Below are positions 35,857-44,431 of a DNA stretch of 64,000 nt, one piece after another. The notes beneath the pieces are model-generated. The model saw only the letters and a list, made by a program, of their open reading frames with translations, did not search any database and was not told the DNA's origin. Position numbers and translations under genes: made by a program. This stretch comes from Chitinophagaceae bacterium (GTDB lineage Bacteria; Bacteroidota; Bacteroidia; Chitinophagales; Chitinophagaceae): assembly GCA_028288595.1 (NCBI GenBank), contig JAQBNK010000188.1, forward strand, positions 42,382 to 106,381, read 5' to 3'. Position 1 is the stretch's first letter. Every line of letters begins with the position of its first letter.

Positions 35857-36447
35857 TTATTTTTTCATTCCTTCAACAAACAATGTTACCATGTTTTCCT
35901 CCAGTTCCTCTGCGCTGATGCGTTTAACAGAGCGGTGCCAGGAATCAATACCGGTAATAGCGTGCAAAATTATGAGGACAGATGTGGATGGATCAATATT
36001 TTTTATTTGTTTTTCATCAACCCCTTTTTGTATTAGTCCCGCGAAACGTTTGCGGTAATTGCGGCGCTGGTTATGAAAGTTAGAAAGATAAGGTTCACTC
36101 AAATGTTTCCACTCGCGGTCGCTCACTAAAACTTCTTCGTAGTTTTCTATCATCTGGCGAATGTGAAAACGAATAAGGGCTTCTATTTTTTCAAGGGTAG
36201 AAGTAGGAGAAGCTTCCAGCTCGTTGATATGATCAAAAAACCGGTTAGCCACATTAAAGCAGACATCATGCAATAATTCTGTTTTAGATTTAATGTGATT
36301 ATAAAGACTGGCGGCTTCTACGCCAACCTGTTCTGCCAGGTCCCGCATGCTTGCGGCTTTATAACCTTTTTCTTTAAACAGTTCAGCGGCCGCTTTTACA
36401 ATGATGTCGCGGCGGCTAACATCTTTTTCTGTTTTTATCCTTGCCAT
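35857..36447 (-). CDS. TetR/AcrR family transcriptional regulator
   Basis: 196 residues. Helix-turn-helix at about 12-58 (IIVKAAAELFKEKGYKAASMRDLAEQVGVEAASLYNHIKSK) and a C-terminal TetR_C domain with DREWKHLSEPYLSNFHNQRR and ALIILHAITGI-type helices. Homologues in Bacteroidota are often encoded with phenylacetate genes. Here it is followed by the PaaE-like reductase after six bases. It is divergent from the PfkB gene, with several inverted repeats in the 225-base gap. Confidence 0.9.
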   Translation of the reverse strand: MARIKTEKDVSRRDIIVKAAAELFKEKGYKAASMRDLAEQVGVEAASLYNHIKSKTELLHDVCFNVANRFFDHINELEASPTSTLEKIEALIRFHIRQMIENYEEVLVSDREWKHLSEPYLSNFHNQRRNYRKRFAGLIQKGVDEKQIKNIDPSTSVLIILHAITGIDSWHRSVKRISAEELEENMVTLFVEGMKK

Positions 36448-36535
36448 ACTAACAAAAATATCAAAGATCAGCGATTATTTATAGTATTTATTGGTAAAGT
36501 GTTAGTTGTGTTTGTCATCATGTATATAAGTAATA

Positions 36536-36605
36536 GGTATGTAAGTATATAATTGCCGGTAATCGTGTACCCCCGTATAGACATTATATACTATATACTT
36601 ATACC
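36536..36605. repeat. Imperfect inverted repeat in the TetR/PfkB divergent region
   Basis: GGTATGTAAGTATATA (36536-36551) pairs with TATATACTTATACC (36592-36605) apart from a two-base bulge. Located between the divergent TetR and kinase genes, it could be an operator-like element or a hairpin in the kinase leader. Confidence 0.4.
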
Positions 36606-36672
36606 TGCATATCTCAGCACATTTTCCCTTTTTTCCTCTAGCTTCGCAGCCCGTAATCCAAAACGTAAATAC

Positions 36673-37596
36673 ATGTCATTAGTAGTTGTAGGGTCCATGG
36701 CCTTTGATGCCCTCGAAACCCCTTTCGGAAAAACTGATAAGATCATTGGCGGAGCGGCCACTTATATAGCCTGGAGCGCTTCTAATTTTACCCAAACCAT
36801 TAAGCAGATATCGGTAGTGGGCGGCGATTTTCCGCAGGAAGAGCTCGATGCCCTCGCTGCAAGAGGGGTTGAACTGGAAGGTGTTCAGATCAAGAAAGAT
36901 GAAAAAACTTTCTTCTGGAGCGGCCGTTATCATATGGATATGAATACCCGCGATACACTGGAAACGCAGTTAAATGTACTGGCTGATTTTAAGCCGGTGG
37001 TGCCCGATTCTTACCAGGATTGCGAGTTTTTAATGCTGGGTAATCTTGTTCCTGCAGTGCAATTGAGCGTAATTGATCAGTTAAAAAATCGTCCAAAACT
37101 GATTGTTATGGATACCATGAATTTCTGGATGGATACCTGCATGGAGGACCTGCAAAAAGTGATCAGTAAAGTGGATGTGCTGTTGGTGAATGATGGCGAG
37201 GCCCGCCAGTTGAGCGGTGAATATTCCCTGGTTAAAGCGGCGAAAAAGATCATGGCTACCGGGCCGAAGTACCTGATTATAAAAAAAGGGGAACATGGCG
37301 CTTTATTGTTTAATGCTGACCAGGTATTTTTTGCACCGGCACTTCCATTAGAAGAAGTATTTGATCCGACTGGTGCTGGTGATACATTCGCCGGCGGGTT
37401 TATGGGCCATCTTGCAAAAACAAAAGATATTTCTTTCAACAATATGAAGACCGCAATAATTATTGGTTCGGCAATGGCCAGTTATTGCGTTGAAAAATTC
37501 GGCCTGGAGAGATTAAAAGAGATTGGTAAACAGGAGATTGATGCGCGGCTGGATGAGTTTGTGCAACTGGTGAATTTTGATATAGAGCTAGGTTAG
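36673..37596 (+). CDS. PfkB family carbohydrate kinase
   Basis: 307 residues from the ATG at 36673 (MSLVVVGSMAFDALETPFGK). A longer frame from 36553 would include non-coding-looking AT-rich DNA. PfkB signature 1 region is IIGGAATYIAWSASNF and signature 2 is FDPTGAGDTFAGGFMGHL, where the Asp is the catalytic base. The NDGEARQLSGEYSLVKAA segment suits ribokinase/adenosine-kinase-like enzymes. Substrate not determinable. A 28-base perfect palindrome terminator follows. Confidence 0.93.
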   Translation: MSLVVVGSMAFDALETPFGKTDKIIGGAATYIAWSASNFTQTIKQISVVGGDFPQEELDALAARGVELEGVQIKKDEKTFFWSGRYHMDMNTRDTLETQLNVLADFKPVVPDSYQDCEFLMLGNLVPAVQLSVIDQLKNRPKLIVMDTMNFWMDTCMEDLQKVISKVDVLLVNDGEARQLSGEYSLVKAAKKIMATGPKYLIIKKGEHGALLFNADQVFFAPALPLEEVFDPTGAGDTFAGGFMGHLAKTKDISFNNMKTAIIIGSAMASYCVEKFGLERLKEIGKQEIDARLDEFVQLVNFDIELG

Positions 37597-37614
37597 CCGC
37601 TACATAAAAATGGT

Positions 37615-37648
37615 AAATGCAGGAAGAATTCTTCCTGCATTTTTTTTG
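37615..37648 (+). terminator. Intrinsic terminator (28-bp perfect palindrome)
   Basis: AAATGCAGGAAGAA and its exact complement with no loop in the double-strand reading, followed by eight T. A strong terminator after the PfkB gene. Confidence 0.95.
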
Positions 37649-37688
37649 CTAAGATTATTAGTTTTTATTTGCAGGACACAACCGATCT

Positions 37689-40181
37689 ATGGAGTATAAG
37701 GAATCTAATGTGATGTTTGACCTGGCGAGTGAGCTGGTAAATTATACTTCACGGAATATATTTCTTACAGGTAAAGCGGGCACGGGTAAAACCACATTTC
37801 TAAAACATATTAAAGACACCTGCGAAAAACAACTGGCCATTTTAGCGCCAACCGGTGTTGCCGCAATTAATGCCGGAGGTGTAACCATTCATTCATTTTT
37901 CCAGTTACCTTTTTCTCCTTTTATTCCGGAAGCCAGGGGCTTTATGGATAATCATTCAGTATCGAACAAGCACAGTCTTATCGGCAGGCTGAAATTGAAT
38001 AATGAAAAGCGTAAAATTCTTCAACAGCTCGAATTACTGATCATCGATGAGATCAGCATGGTTCGCTGTGATACACTGGATGCGATCGATGCAGTACTTC
38101 GTCATTTCAGGAATATAAATGCGCCTTTTGGTGGCGTACAGGTTTTATTAATTGGCGACATGTTTCAGCTGCCGCCGGTTATCCCTAATGAAGAATGGAA
38201 TATCCTTTCGAATTTTTACCAGAGCCCTTATTTTTTTAGCAGCCGGGTAATAGAATTTTCCAAACCGGCATGCATTGAATTTCAAAAGATCTACCGCCAG
38301 GATGATGAGCGGTTTATCGATGTGCTTAACCAGGTAAGAAATAGTAAACTTGATAATAAAGGGTATGAATTATTGCATAGCCGTTACCTGCCGGATTTTA
38401 ATCCCTTTGACAATGACGGATATATTACGCTCACGACGCATAATAATAAAGCGGACCTGATCAACAGAACTGAATTACAAAAGTTGCATACTAAACTTGT
38501 CTCCTTCAAAGCACAGGTAGAAGGAGATTTTTCTGAGAAGGCTTACCCTGCTGACGATATACTGCAGTTGAAAGAAGGTGCACAGGTAATGTTCATAAAG
38601 AATGATGCGGAAAAAGTACGCCGCTATTATAATGGTAAAATAGGCGTTGTAACAAGTGTTGACAAGGATAGTATCTGGGTGAAGTGTAAGGATGATACAG
38701 AAGAAATTGAAGTAAAAAAAGAGACCTGGGAAAATATTCGCTACTCAATGAATAACACCACCCAGCAATTAGATGAGGATGTGATCGGTTCATTCATCCA
38801 GTTTCCATTAAGACTTGCCTGGGCCATTACTATCCATAAAAGCCAGGGACTAACGTTTGAAAAAGCCGTCGTGGATGCAGGCGCTGCTTTCGCACCGGGG
38901 CAGGTATATGTAGCACTAAGCCGGTGCAAAACGCTGGAAGGATTGATATTGCAGAGCCGCATTGAAAGCCGGAACCTTTTTTCTGAAGAACGGATTGTAA
39001 ACTTCTCCAAAAATTTTTCCGATGATGTTCATTTGCAACAGTTATTAGAAGAGGCAAAACTTCACTACCAGCAAAGTTTTTTTCTTTCGTTGTTTGATTT
39101 CTCAGCAATAGTAAGATCACTCTCAGAAATACAATCATTTTTTGAGCAGCACAAGACCACCTTTAATGTTGAAGTAATGCCCTGGTTAAAACTACTTGCC
39201 GAAAAACTGGAGGTAATAAAAAATACTGGTTTAAAATTTCAGTCAGAATTAAAACAACTGATGCAGGACCAGGTACTGCCGGAACAGAATTCATCACTCA
39301 AAAAAAGAGTAAATGCCGCATCGGCTTATTTTGAAAAACAATTTGATGAATTAATACAGGCAATTTATCAATCACCGGCTGTAACCGACAGCAGGGTTTT
39401 GTCTAAAGAATATTATTTTCTTTTGAGTGATGTATTTGCTTTAGCCAGTGTTCAGCGCTTTGTTTTTTCATTTTTTAAAGTCAGTATTTCAGCAGGCGAT
39501 TGGATGAAAAGAAAAAAGGACTTTGTGTTGCCATCTTTTAATGTGAACGCTTATGCAGGAACTTCTGCTTTTAAAACAGGCGATTCGCCTCATCCTGCTT
39601 TGTATCACGAATTAAAAAAATTACGGGATGAGATATGTGCTCAAACCGACATCCCGGTTTATTATGTAGCCAGCAGTGCAACCCTAATAGAACTTTCTAA
39701 ATATTTGCCGCAATCCCTAAAAGAAATGGAAGAGATCAATGGCTTCGGGAAAGTAAAAATTGATACCTACGGCGAACAATTTTTGAAGATTGTAAAAGAA
39801 TATTGTACTAAACACGGTTTAAGTTCTCTCATTCATGAACGACCCGTTAAAGCAAAGAAAAAAACAGACTCAGTAAAGTCCGATACCAAAGAAGAAACTT
39901 ATGTGCTGTATAAATCCGGTCAATCTGTAAAAGAAATTGCTGCTGCCAGAAGTTTAACCTTGCAAACTATTGAAGGACATCTTGCTTATTATGTAGGAAA
40001 AGGAATTATTGGGATTGAAGAACTGGTGAGCAGGGAAAAAGTTGTTTTAATAGAACCGGTCGTAAAAAAATTGAGCGATAACCTTCTTACTCCTGCAAAA
40101 AAAGAATTGGGAGATGATATTAGTTACGGCGAAATTAAACTGGTTATGGCCTGGCTGCAACACCAGAAAGAAAAAGCCTGA
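37689..40181 (+). CDS. Pif1-like SF1B helicase with C-terminal HRDC and helix-turn-helix domains
   Basis: 830 residues. Walker A GKAGTGKTTF (about 27-36), Walker B LLIIDEISMVRCDTLD, motif III VLLIGDMFQLPPV, and motifs V and VI AWAITIHKSQGLTF and YVALSRCKTLEGL define a Pif1/RecD2-like helicase, expected to unwind structured DNA ahead of replication. An HRDC-like domain (about 635-700, LREICAQ-type and ELSKYLPQSLKEMEEINGFG) and an HTH_40 segment (about 755-800, YVLYKSGQSVKEIAAARSLT) follow, the same tail as in Bacteroidota RecQ. Stands alone. Confidence 0.92.
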   Translation: MEYKESNVMFDLASELVNYTSRNIFLTGKAGTGKTTFLKHIKDTCEKQLAILAPTGVAAINAGGVTIHSFFQLPFSPFIPEARGFMDNHSVSNKHSLIGRLKLNNEKRKILQQLELLIIDEISMVRCDTLDAIDAVLRHFRNINAPFGGVQVLLIGDMFQLPPVIPNEEWNILSNFYQSPYFFSSRVIEFSKPACIEFQKIYRQDDERFIDVLNQVRNSKLDNKGYELLHSRYLPDFNPFDNDGYITLTTHNNKADLINRTELQKLHTKLVSFKAQVEGDFSEKAYPADDILQLKEGAQVMFIKNDAEKVRRYYNGKIGVVTSVDKDSIWVKCKDDTEEIEVKKETWENIRYSMNNTTQQLDEDVIGSFIQFPLRLAWAITIHKSQGLTFEKAVVDAGAAFAPGQVYVALSRCKTLEGLILQSRIESRNLFSEERIVNFSKNFSDDVHLQQLLEEAKLHYQQSFFLSLFDFSAIVRSLSEIQSFFEQHKTTFNVEVMPWLKLLAEKLEVIKNTGLKFQSELKQLMQDQVLPEQNSSLKKRVNAASAYFEKQFDELIQAIYQSPAVTDSRVLSKEYYFLLSDVFALASVQRFVFSFFKVSISAGDWMKRKKDFVLPSFNVNAYAGTSAFKTGDSPHPALYHELKKLRDEICAQTDIPVYYVASSATLIELSKYLPQSLKEMEEINGFGKVKIDTYGEQFLKIVKEYCTKHGLSSLIHERPVKAKKKTDSVKSDTKEETYVLYKSGQSVKEIAAARSLTLQTIEGHLAYYVGKGIIGIEELVSREKVVLIEPVVKKLSDNLLTPAKKELGDDISYGEIKLVMAWLQHQKEKA

Positions 40182-40302
40182 GTAACCCTAAATCAAAACA
40201 ACGCTCGTTATTTGCATTTTAGAGTGCTATACCCCTCTCTTCATATTTAAATAATCTTTCTTTCTTTTTTGATTAGTTTCAGTTCCTAAATTTTAACCTC
40301 CG

Positions 40303-42333
40303 ATGAGAAAGCTTACCATTCTCTCCTTCTTTATTGCGCCTGTTATTTTTTATTCCTGCCAGCCGAAACCTACAGTTACTGAGCAGCAATATTTAACTGC
40401 GTCTGACCACGACACCACTGTTAAACCCGGCGATAATTTTTATATGTATGCAAACGGTGCATGGATTAAAAAAGCGGTGATCCCACCAACAGAAACACAA
40501 ACCGGTGGATTTTATGATTTGTACCTGCGCACACAGGATCAGTTAAAAACCTTGGTGGAAGATGCTGCAAAAGGAAACCATGCCTCCGGAAGTATTGAGC
40601 AAAAAGTGGGTGACTTTTATACTTCGGCAATGGATTCAGCTACCATAGAGAAAGCCGGTTATGAACCGCTGAAACCTGTTTTTCAGCAAATAGATTCTTT
40701 AAAAACGCCTGCTGATGTAATGCATTTTGTTGCACAGCAACATACCAATAGCAACAATATCCTTTTCACACTTGTTATTGGGGCTGATGAAAAGAACAGC
40801 AGTATGAATATTCCTGTTTTTTACCAGGGAGGATTAGGACTGCCAGATCGTGATTATTATTTTAAAACTGATGCCGCTACGCAAAAAGTAGTTAAGGCCT
40901 ATCAAACCTATATGCAAAAATTATTTGCATTAACAGGAGATGATTCACTGAACGCAAATAATAAAATGACAACCGTTTTTCTTTTGGAAAAAAAATTGGC
41001 TGGCAGTCACCGCACTAATGTTGAATTAAGAAACCCTCAGGCTAATTATAATAAGATGGCGGTATCATCATTAGATCAAAACATGCCTTCGGTTGGCTGG
41101 AAAGATCTGCTGAATAATATGATGATTAAAACTGATTCTGTAAATGTTGGTCAACCGGGATTTTATTCTGCTTTGAATGATCTGCTTAAGTCAGTTCCTG
41201 TTGACACATGGAAAACTTACCTGAAATTTCATATTATCAATGACTATGCAAATGATTTGAGTAGTCCGTTCGTGAATGCCCGTTTTGAATATGCAGGTAA
41301 AACTTTAAGTGGCCAGCAGCAGATCAAACCACGCTGGCAGCGCATGATCGACAAGACGGATAACGAGTTGGGTGAAGCATTGGGAGAATTATACGTTAAG
41401 AAATATTTTTCTGCCGACGCGAAAAAAAGAATGGAGGAACTGGTTGGAAATCTTTCCAAAGCTTTTGAAGCAAGAATGGATAAGCTGGACTGGATGACCG
41501 ACACCACCAAACAAATAGCAAAAGATAAATTGCATTTATTCCTTCGTAAGATCGGTTACCCCGATAAATGGAAAGATTACAGCAGGGTGCAAATTAAAAA
41601 GGATAAGTATTTTGACAATCTTGTTTCCGCTGATAAAAACGCTTATGCTTTCCAGGTAAATAAAGTAGGTAAGCCGGTTGACCGCACCGAGTGGGGCATG
41701 ACGCCGCCAACTATCAACGCTTATTATAACCCAACGTTTAACGAGATCGTTTTCCCGGCCGGAATTTTACAGTTTCCTTTCTTCGATGCCAATGCTGATG
41801 ATGCAGTTAACTACGGCGGAATTGGTATGGTGATCGGTCATGAAATGACGCATGGCTTCGACGACCAGGGTGCTCAATATGATAAGGAAGGAAATATGAA
41901 AAACTGGTGGAGCAAAACTGATGCTGAGAAATTTAAAACTAAAGGCGATGCAGTGGTTAATCTCTATAACAGCTTTACTGTTTTAGATACTGTTCATGTA
42001 AATGGTAAATTGACTTTGGGTGAAAACATGGCGGATATCGGCGGTCTCGCAATTGCTTATGATGCTTTTAAATTAACGAAGCAGGGACAGGGAAATGAAA
42101 AAATAGACGGGTTAACACCGGACCAGCGTTTCTTTTTATCCTTTGCACAAATATGGAAAAGCAAGATCAAAGACGAGTCTGTCAGGTTTTACGTAAACGT
42201 AGATCCGCATTCTCCGGATATGTACAGGGTACTGGGTCCATTGATGAATTTTACACCTTTTTATAATGCGTTTAATGTTAAGCCAGGCGATAAAATGTAT
42301 AAGGCGGACAGCGCAAGAATTAAAATCTGGTAA
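40303..42333 (+). CDS. M13 family (neprilysin-like) zinc metallopeptidase lipoprotein
   Basis: 676 residues. Signal with lipobox IFYSC (lipidated Cys about residue 19). The catalytic motif is GMVIGHEMTHGFDDQG, with the zinc-ligand Glu in GENMADIGGLAIAYDAF and the substrate-binding NAYYNPTFNEIVFPAGILQ. The C-terminal DSVRFYVNVDPHSPDMYR region fits the M13 family. Predicted periplasmic oligopeptidase. A separate promoter for the asd leader begins six bases after its stop, so any terminator for this gene is the attenuator hairpin. Confidence 0.96.
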   Translation: MRKLTILSFFIAPVIFYSCQPKPTVTEQQYLTASDHDTTVKPGDNFYMYANGAWIKKAVIPPTETQTGGFYDLYLRTQDQLKTLVEDAAKGNHASGSIEQKVGDFYTSAMDSATIEKAGYEPLKPVFQQIDSLKTPADVMHFVAQQHTNSNNILFTLVIGADEKNSSMNIPVFYQGGLGLPDRDYYFKTDAATQKVVKAYQTYMQKLFALTGDDSLNANNKMTTVFLLEKKLAGSHRTNVELRNPQANYNKMAVSSLDQNMPSVGWKDLLNNMMIKTDSVNVGQPGFYSALNDLLKSVPVDTWKTYLKFHIINDYANDLSSPFVNARFEYAGKTLSGQQQIKPRWQRMIDKTDNELGEALGELYVKKYFSADAKKRMEELVGNLSKAFEARMDKLDWMTDTTKQIAKDKLHLFLRKIGYPDKWKDYSRVQIKKDKYFDNLVSADKNAYAFQVNKVGKPVDRTEWGMTPPTINAYYNPTFNEIVFPAGILQFPFFDANADDAVNYGGIGMVIGHEMTHGFDDQGAQYDKEGNMKNWWSKTDAEKFKTKGDAVVNLYNSFTVLDTVHVNGKLTLGENMADIGGLAIAYDAFKLTKQGQGNEKIDGLTPDQRFFLSFAQIWKSKIKDESVRFYVNVDPHSPDMYRVLGPLMNFTPFYNAFNVKPGDKMYKADSARIKIW

Positions 42334-42338
42334 TTTTT

Positions 42339-42369
42339 TTTGATGAAAACATTTAAGATACTAATTTCG
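42339..42369 (+). promoter_or_regulatory. Bacteroidota promoter for the asd leader
   Basis: -33 element TTTG (42339-42342), a spacer of 19 bases, and -7 element TAATTTCG (42362-42369), one mismatch from TAnnTTTG. The mreB promoter in this window has the same 19-base spacing. Predicted start about 42373-42378, so the leader ORF (ATG 42378 or 42384) would have almost no 5' UTR. Confidence 0.65.
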
Positions 42370-42377
42370 GTCCCGTA

Positions 42378-42440
42378 ATGAAGATGAATAAACAAATCAA
42401 ACGTATTAAGAAACAGTTCTCCGAAGGGGAAGCTGCTTAA
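42378..42440 (+). CDS. Candidate 20-residue leader peptide of asd (Lys/Met/Ile-rich)
   Basis: ORF of 20 codons ending TAA: MKMNKQIKRIKKQF then SEGEAA. Of the first 14 residues, five are Lys, two Met, two Ile and one Asn, all made from aspartate through or beside the pathway that Asd serves. The adjacent Lys codons 11-12 (AAG AAA, 42408-42413) lie 13 bases before the antiterminator begins, the right distance for a stalled ribosome to leave it free. The stop codon lies inside the 5' arm of that hairpin. Translation is not proven, and the start may be the second ATG at 42384. Confidence 0.6.
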   Translation: MKMNKQIKRIKKQFSEGEAA

Positions 42441-42476
42441 CGTTCGTTTGGTTGTAAACATACGTAAGCCTTCCTC
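42426..42476 (+). promoter_or_regulatory. Antiterminator hairpin of the asd attenuator
   Basis: Pairs 42426-42432 (GGGGAAG) with 42470-42476 (CTTCCTC, one G-T), 42435-42438 (GCTT) with 42466-42469 (AAGC), 42440-42443 (ACGT) with 42462-42465 (ACGT) and 42446-42449 (GTTT) with 42456-42459 (AAAC); bulges are CT, A, and a TC/AT internal loop. Its 3' arm (42466-42476) is exactly the 5' arm of the following terminator, so the two cannot coexist. The leader ORF stop (42438-42440) is inside its 5' arm. Confidence 0.65.
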
Positions 42477-42496
42477 GGAAAAGAGGAAGGCTTTTT
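42466..42496 (+). terminator. Intrinsic terminator of the asd attenuator
   Basis: Perfect 11-bp stem AAGCCTTCCTC (42466-42476) and GAGGAAGGCTT (42483-42493) with loop GGAAAA, followed by a T tract to 42496. It stands between the leader ORF and asd (start 42672). It could also simply end the M13 peptidase transcript. Confidence 0.9.
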
Positions 42497-42501
42497 GTTT
42501 A

Positions 42502-42582
42502 GTTACCACAAAGACAGGAAGGACAGAAAGGGACACAAAGGCTTTGTGCGGCTTGAGCCTTACTGCCTTTGTGGCAAAAAAG
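42502..42582. repeat. Family A palindromic repeat between the attenuator and asd
   Basis: TTACCACAAAGACAGGAAGGACAG at one end and ACTGCCTTTGTGGCAAAAA at the other, with GGGACACAAAGGCTTTGTGCGGC in the middle. Imperfectly palindromic, same words as 28045-28135. It fills most of the gap after the terminator. Confidence 0.65.
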
Positions 42583-42671
42583 CTCAACAAAGAATTGAAG
42601 TCGAATGGTGCGACGCAAGGAACGATCACCAAAGAACAAAAAGCTGGTTAACAAAAATAAAAAACATAAAA

Positions 42672-43664
42672 ATGAAAGTTGCAGTTGTAGGCGCCACGGG
42701 GCTTGTAGGTACAAAGATGTTACAGGTACTCGCAGAAAGAAATTTTCCGGTTACGGAATTATTACCGGTCGCATCTGAAAGATCGGTTGGTAAAAAAGTT
42801 TCTTTTAAAGGAAAGGATTATATCGTGATAGGAATGCAGGATGCCATTAATGCAAAACCCGCTGTCGCAATTTTCTCTGCGGGTGGTAGCACCTCAACAG
42901 AATGGGCTCCCAAATTTGCAGAGGCAGGAATAATTGTAATCGATAACTCATCTGCCTGGCGCATGGACCCTTCCAAAAAATTAGTGGTGCCCGAAGTGAA
43001 TGCAAAGGTGTTAACGAAAGATGATCTCATCATCGCTAACCCTAACTGTTCAACTATTCAAATGGTTGTTGCTTTGCAGCCGCTGCATAAAAAATACAAG
43101 ATCAAGCGTGTTGTTGTGAGTACCTACCAGAGTGTAACGGGTACGGGGAAAAAAGCGGTTGATCAATTGTTTAATGAACGTAATGGTAAGGATGGCGAGA
43201 TGGCTTATAAATACCGGATCGATTTAAATGCATTACCACAAATAGATGTCTTCACTGAGAATGGTTATACCAAAGAAGAAATGAAGATGGTGAATGAAAC
43301 TAAAAAGATCATGGGTGATGATACTATTAAAGTAACTGCTACAACGGTTCGTATTCCTGTTATGGGTGGGCACAGTGAAAGTGTTAATGTGGAATTTGAA
43401 AACGATTTTGTACTGGATGAATTAAAACAAATTTTATCTGATGCGCCGGGAGTAATTGTCCAGGACGATCCGTCACAGGCTTTATACCCAATGCCTTTAA
43501 CGGCACATGAAAAAGATGAAGTGTTTGTGGGAAGATTAAGAAGAGATGAAACTCAGCCCAATACTTTAAACATGTGGATCGTTAGTGATAACCTTCGGAA
43601 AGGCGCTGCTACCAATGCCGTGCAGATAGCAGAATACCTAATGCAAAATGGTTTGCTGAAATAA
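42672..43664 (+). CDS. asd: Aspartate-semialdehyde dehydrogenase
   Basis: 330 residues. Asd reduces aspartyl phosphate to aspartate semialdehyde, the branch-point precursor of lysine, meso-diaminopimelate for peptidoglycan, threonine, methionine and isoleucine. NADP motif GATGLVGTKML (about 8-18), nucleophilic Cys in NPNCSTIQMV, and catalytic His in MGGHSESVNVEF. Complete. The ATG at 42672 (MKVAVVGATGLVG) is the conserved start, and a longer frame from 42495 runs through a repeat and is rejected. It is preceded by a promoter, a Lys-rich leader ORF and an attenuator-like hairpin pair, so expression is probably controlled by amino-acid supply. Confidence 0.97.
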   Translation: MKVAVVGATGLVGTKMLQVLAERNFPVTELLPVASERSVGKKVSFKGKDYIVIGMQDAINAKPAVAIFSAGGSTSTEWAPKFAEAGIIVIDNSSAWRMDPSKKLVVPEVNAKVLTKDDLIIANPNCSTIQMVVALQPLHKKYKIKRVVVSTYQSVTGTGKKAVDQLFNERNGKDGEMAYKYRIDLNALPQIDVFTENGYTKEEMKMVNETKKIMGDDTIKVTATTVRIPVMGGHSESVNVEFENDFVLDELKQILSDAPGVIVQDDPSQALYPMPLTAHEKDEVFVGRLRRDETQPNTLNMWIVSDNLRKGAATNAVQIAEYLMQNGLLK

Positions 43665-43671
43665 TGCATCA

Positions 43672-43741
43672 CGATGTTTGGTGTACGGTGTACGACAGAT
43701 TGTGTATCGTACCTCGTCCATCGTATTTCGTACATCAAACT
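43672..43741. repeat. Family F word repeat (GTACG words, inverted)
   Basis: GTTTGGTGTACGGTGTACGACAG at one side and CGTATTTCGTACATCAAAC at the other, so the ends pair (GTTTGgTGTACG / CGTACAtCAAAC with one mismatch). Internal CGTAC words are iterated. It occupies nearly all of the gap after asd. Confidence 0.55.
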
Positions 43742-43746
43742 ATGAT

Positions 43747-44418
43747 TTAGTCTTCCATCGAACGGTTCAGAAACTGCACGAGGGGTTGAAGTGTTTCAAA
43801 AGCGTAGGAGATCTTTTTGATGAGATCTTTTTGTAGGAGCTCTTCATCCTTTAAATACGCTGTTACCACCCAGGTTTTAAGTTTGATATAGTTAATTGCG
43901 GGATTGTCTTTTTCAAAACCTTTTGGTTCGCGGCTAAGCGCTGTTTCTTTTGTTCTTTCAAATTCACCATAGAACTTTTTAAATTTCTTTGCTTCAACGA
44001 TCTTTTTAAAATCATCAAAACAATAATCTATTTCCTGTCTTATACTTTTTATGTGAGCAGGTTCTGGCATCCACAGACCACCACCAACAAAACTATGACC
44101 GCCGGGTTCTACATGTAAATAGTAACCAGCATAAATACTTTTCTTGCCGCCCCTGTTAAAAGATGCACCCATATTAGTTTTGTAAGGAGATTTATTCTTA
44201 CTAAACCGTACATCCCTGTTAATTCTAAACACACATTCTTTGGGTTGAAGAATGGCGATGTCTGCATCCTTCTTCCCATGAGATGTAAGAACGTTTTGCA
44301 CCAGTTCAATAAAGTCTGATTTAGCAGCATCATAGTTTTTGCGATGCGCTTCGAACCATGATCTGTCGTTATTCTTTTTAAGTTGCTGTAAAAATTTGAG
44401 CGTTTCTTTTTGTAGCAT
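43747..44418 (-). CDS. DUF2461 family protein (TIGR02453)
   Basis: 223 residues with the signature motifs of DUF2461: NNDRSWFEAHRKNYDAAKSDF near the start, FRINRDVRFSKNKSPYKTNMGASF in the middle, and a final VTAYLKDEELLQKDLIKKI. Soluble, no signal peptide. Function unknown, widely present in bacteria and fungi. Convergent with asd and separated from it by a repeat. Same strand as gldA upstream, 66 bases away with a repeat between. Confidence 0.9.
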   Translation of the reverse strand: MLQKETLKFLQQLKKNNDRSWFEAHRKNYDAAKSDFIELVQNVLTSHGKKDADIAILQPKECVFRINRDVRFSKNKSPYKTNMGASFNRGGKKSIYAGYYLHVEPGGHSFVGGGLWMPEPAHIKSIRQEIDYCFDDFKKIVEAKKFKKFYGEFERTKETALSREPKGFEKDNPAINYIKLKTWVVTAYLKDEELLQKDLIKKISYAFETLQPLVQFLNRSMED

Positions 44419-44431
44419 GTTATTTTTTTTT

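Noticed and set aside
42495..42671. Upstream extension of Asd
   Set aside because: The frame is open but passes through the family A repeat and encodes no conserved residues; the family start is at 42672.
42495..42726. ORF on either strand over the asd upstream repeat
   Set aside because: Shadow of the palindromic repeat and of asd.
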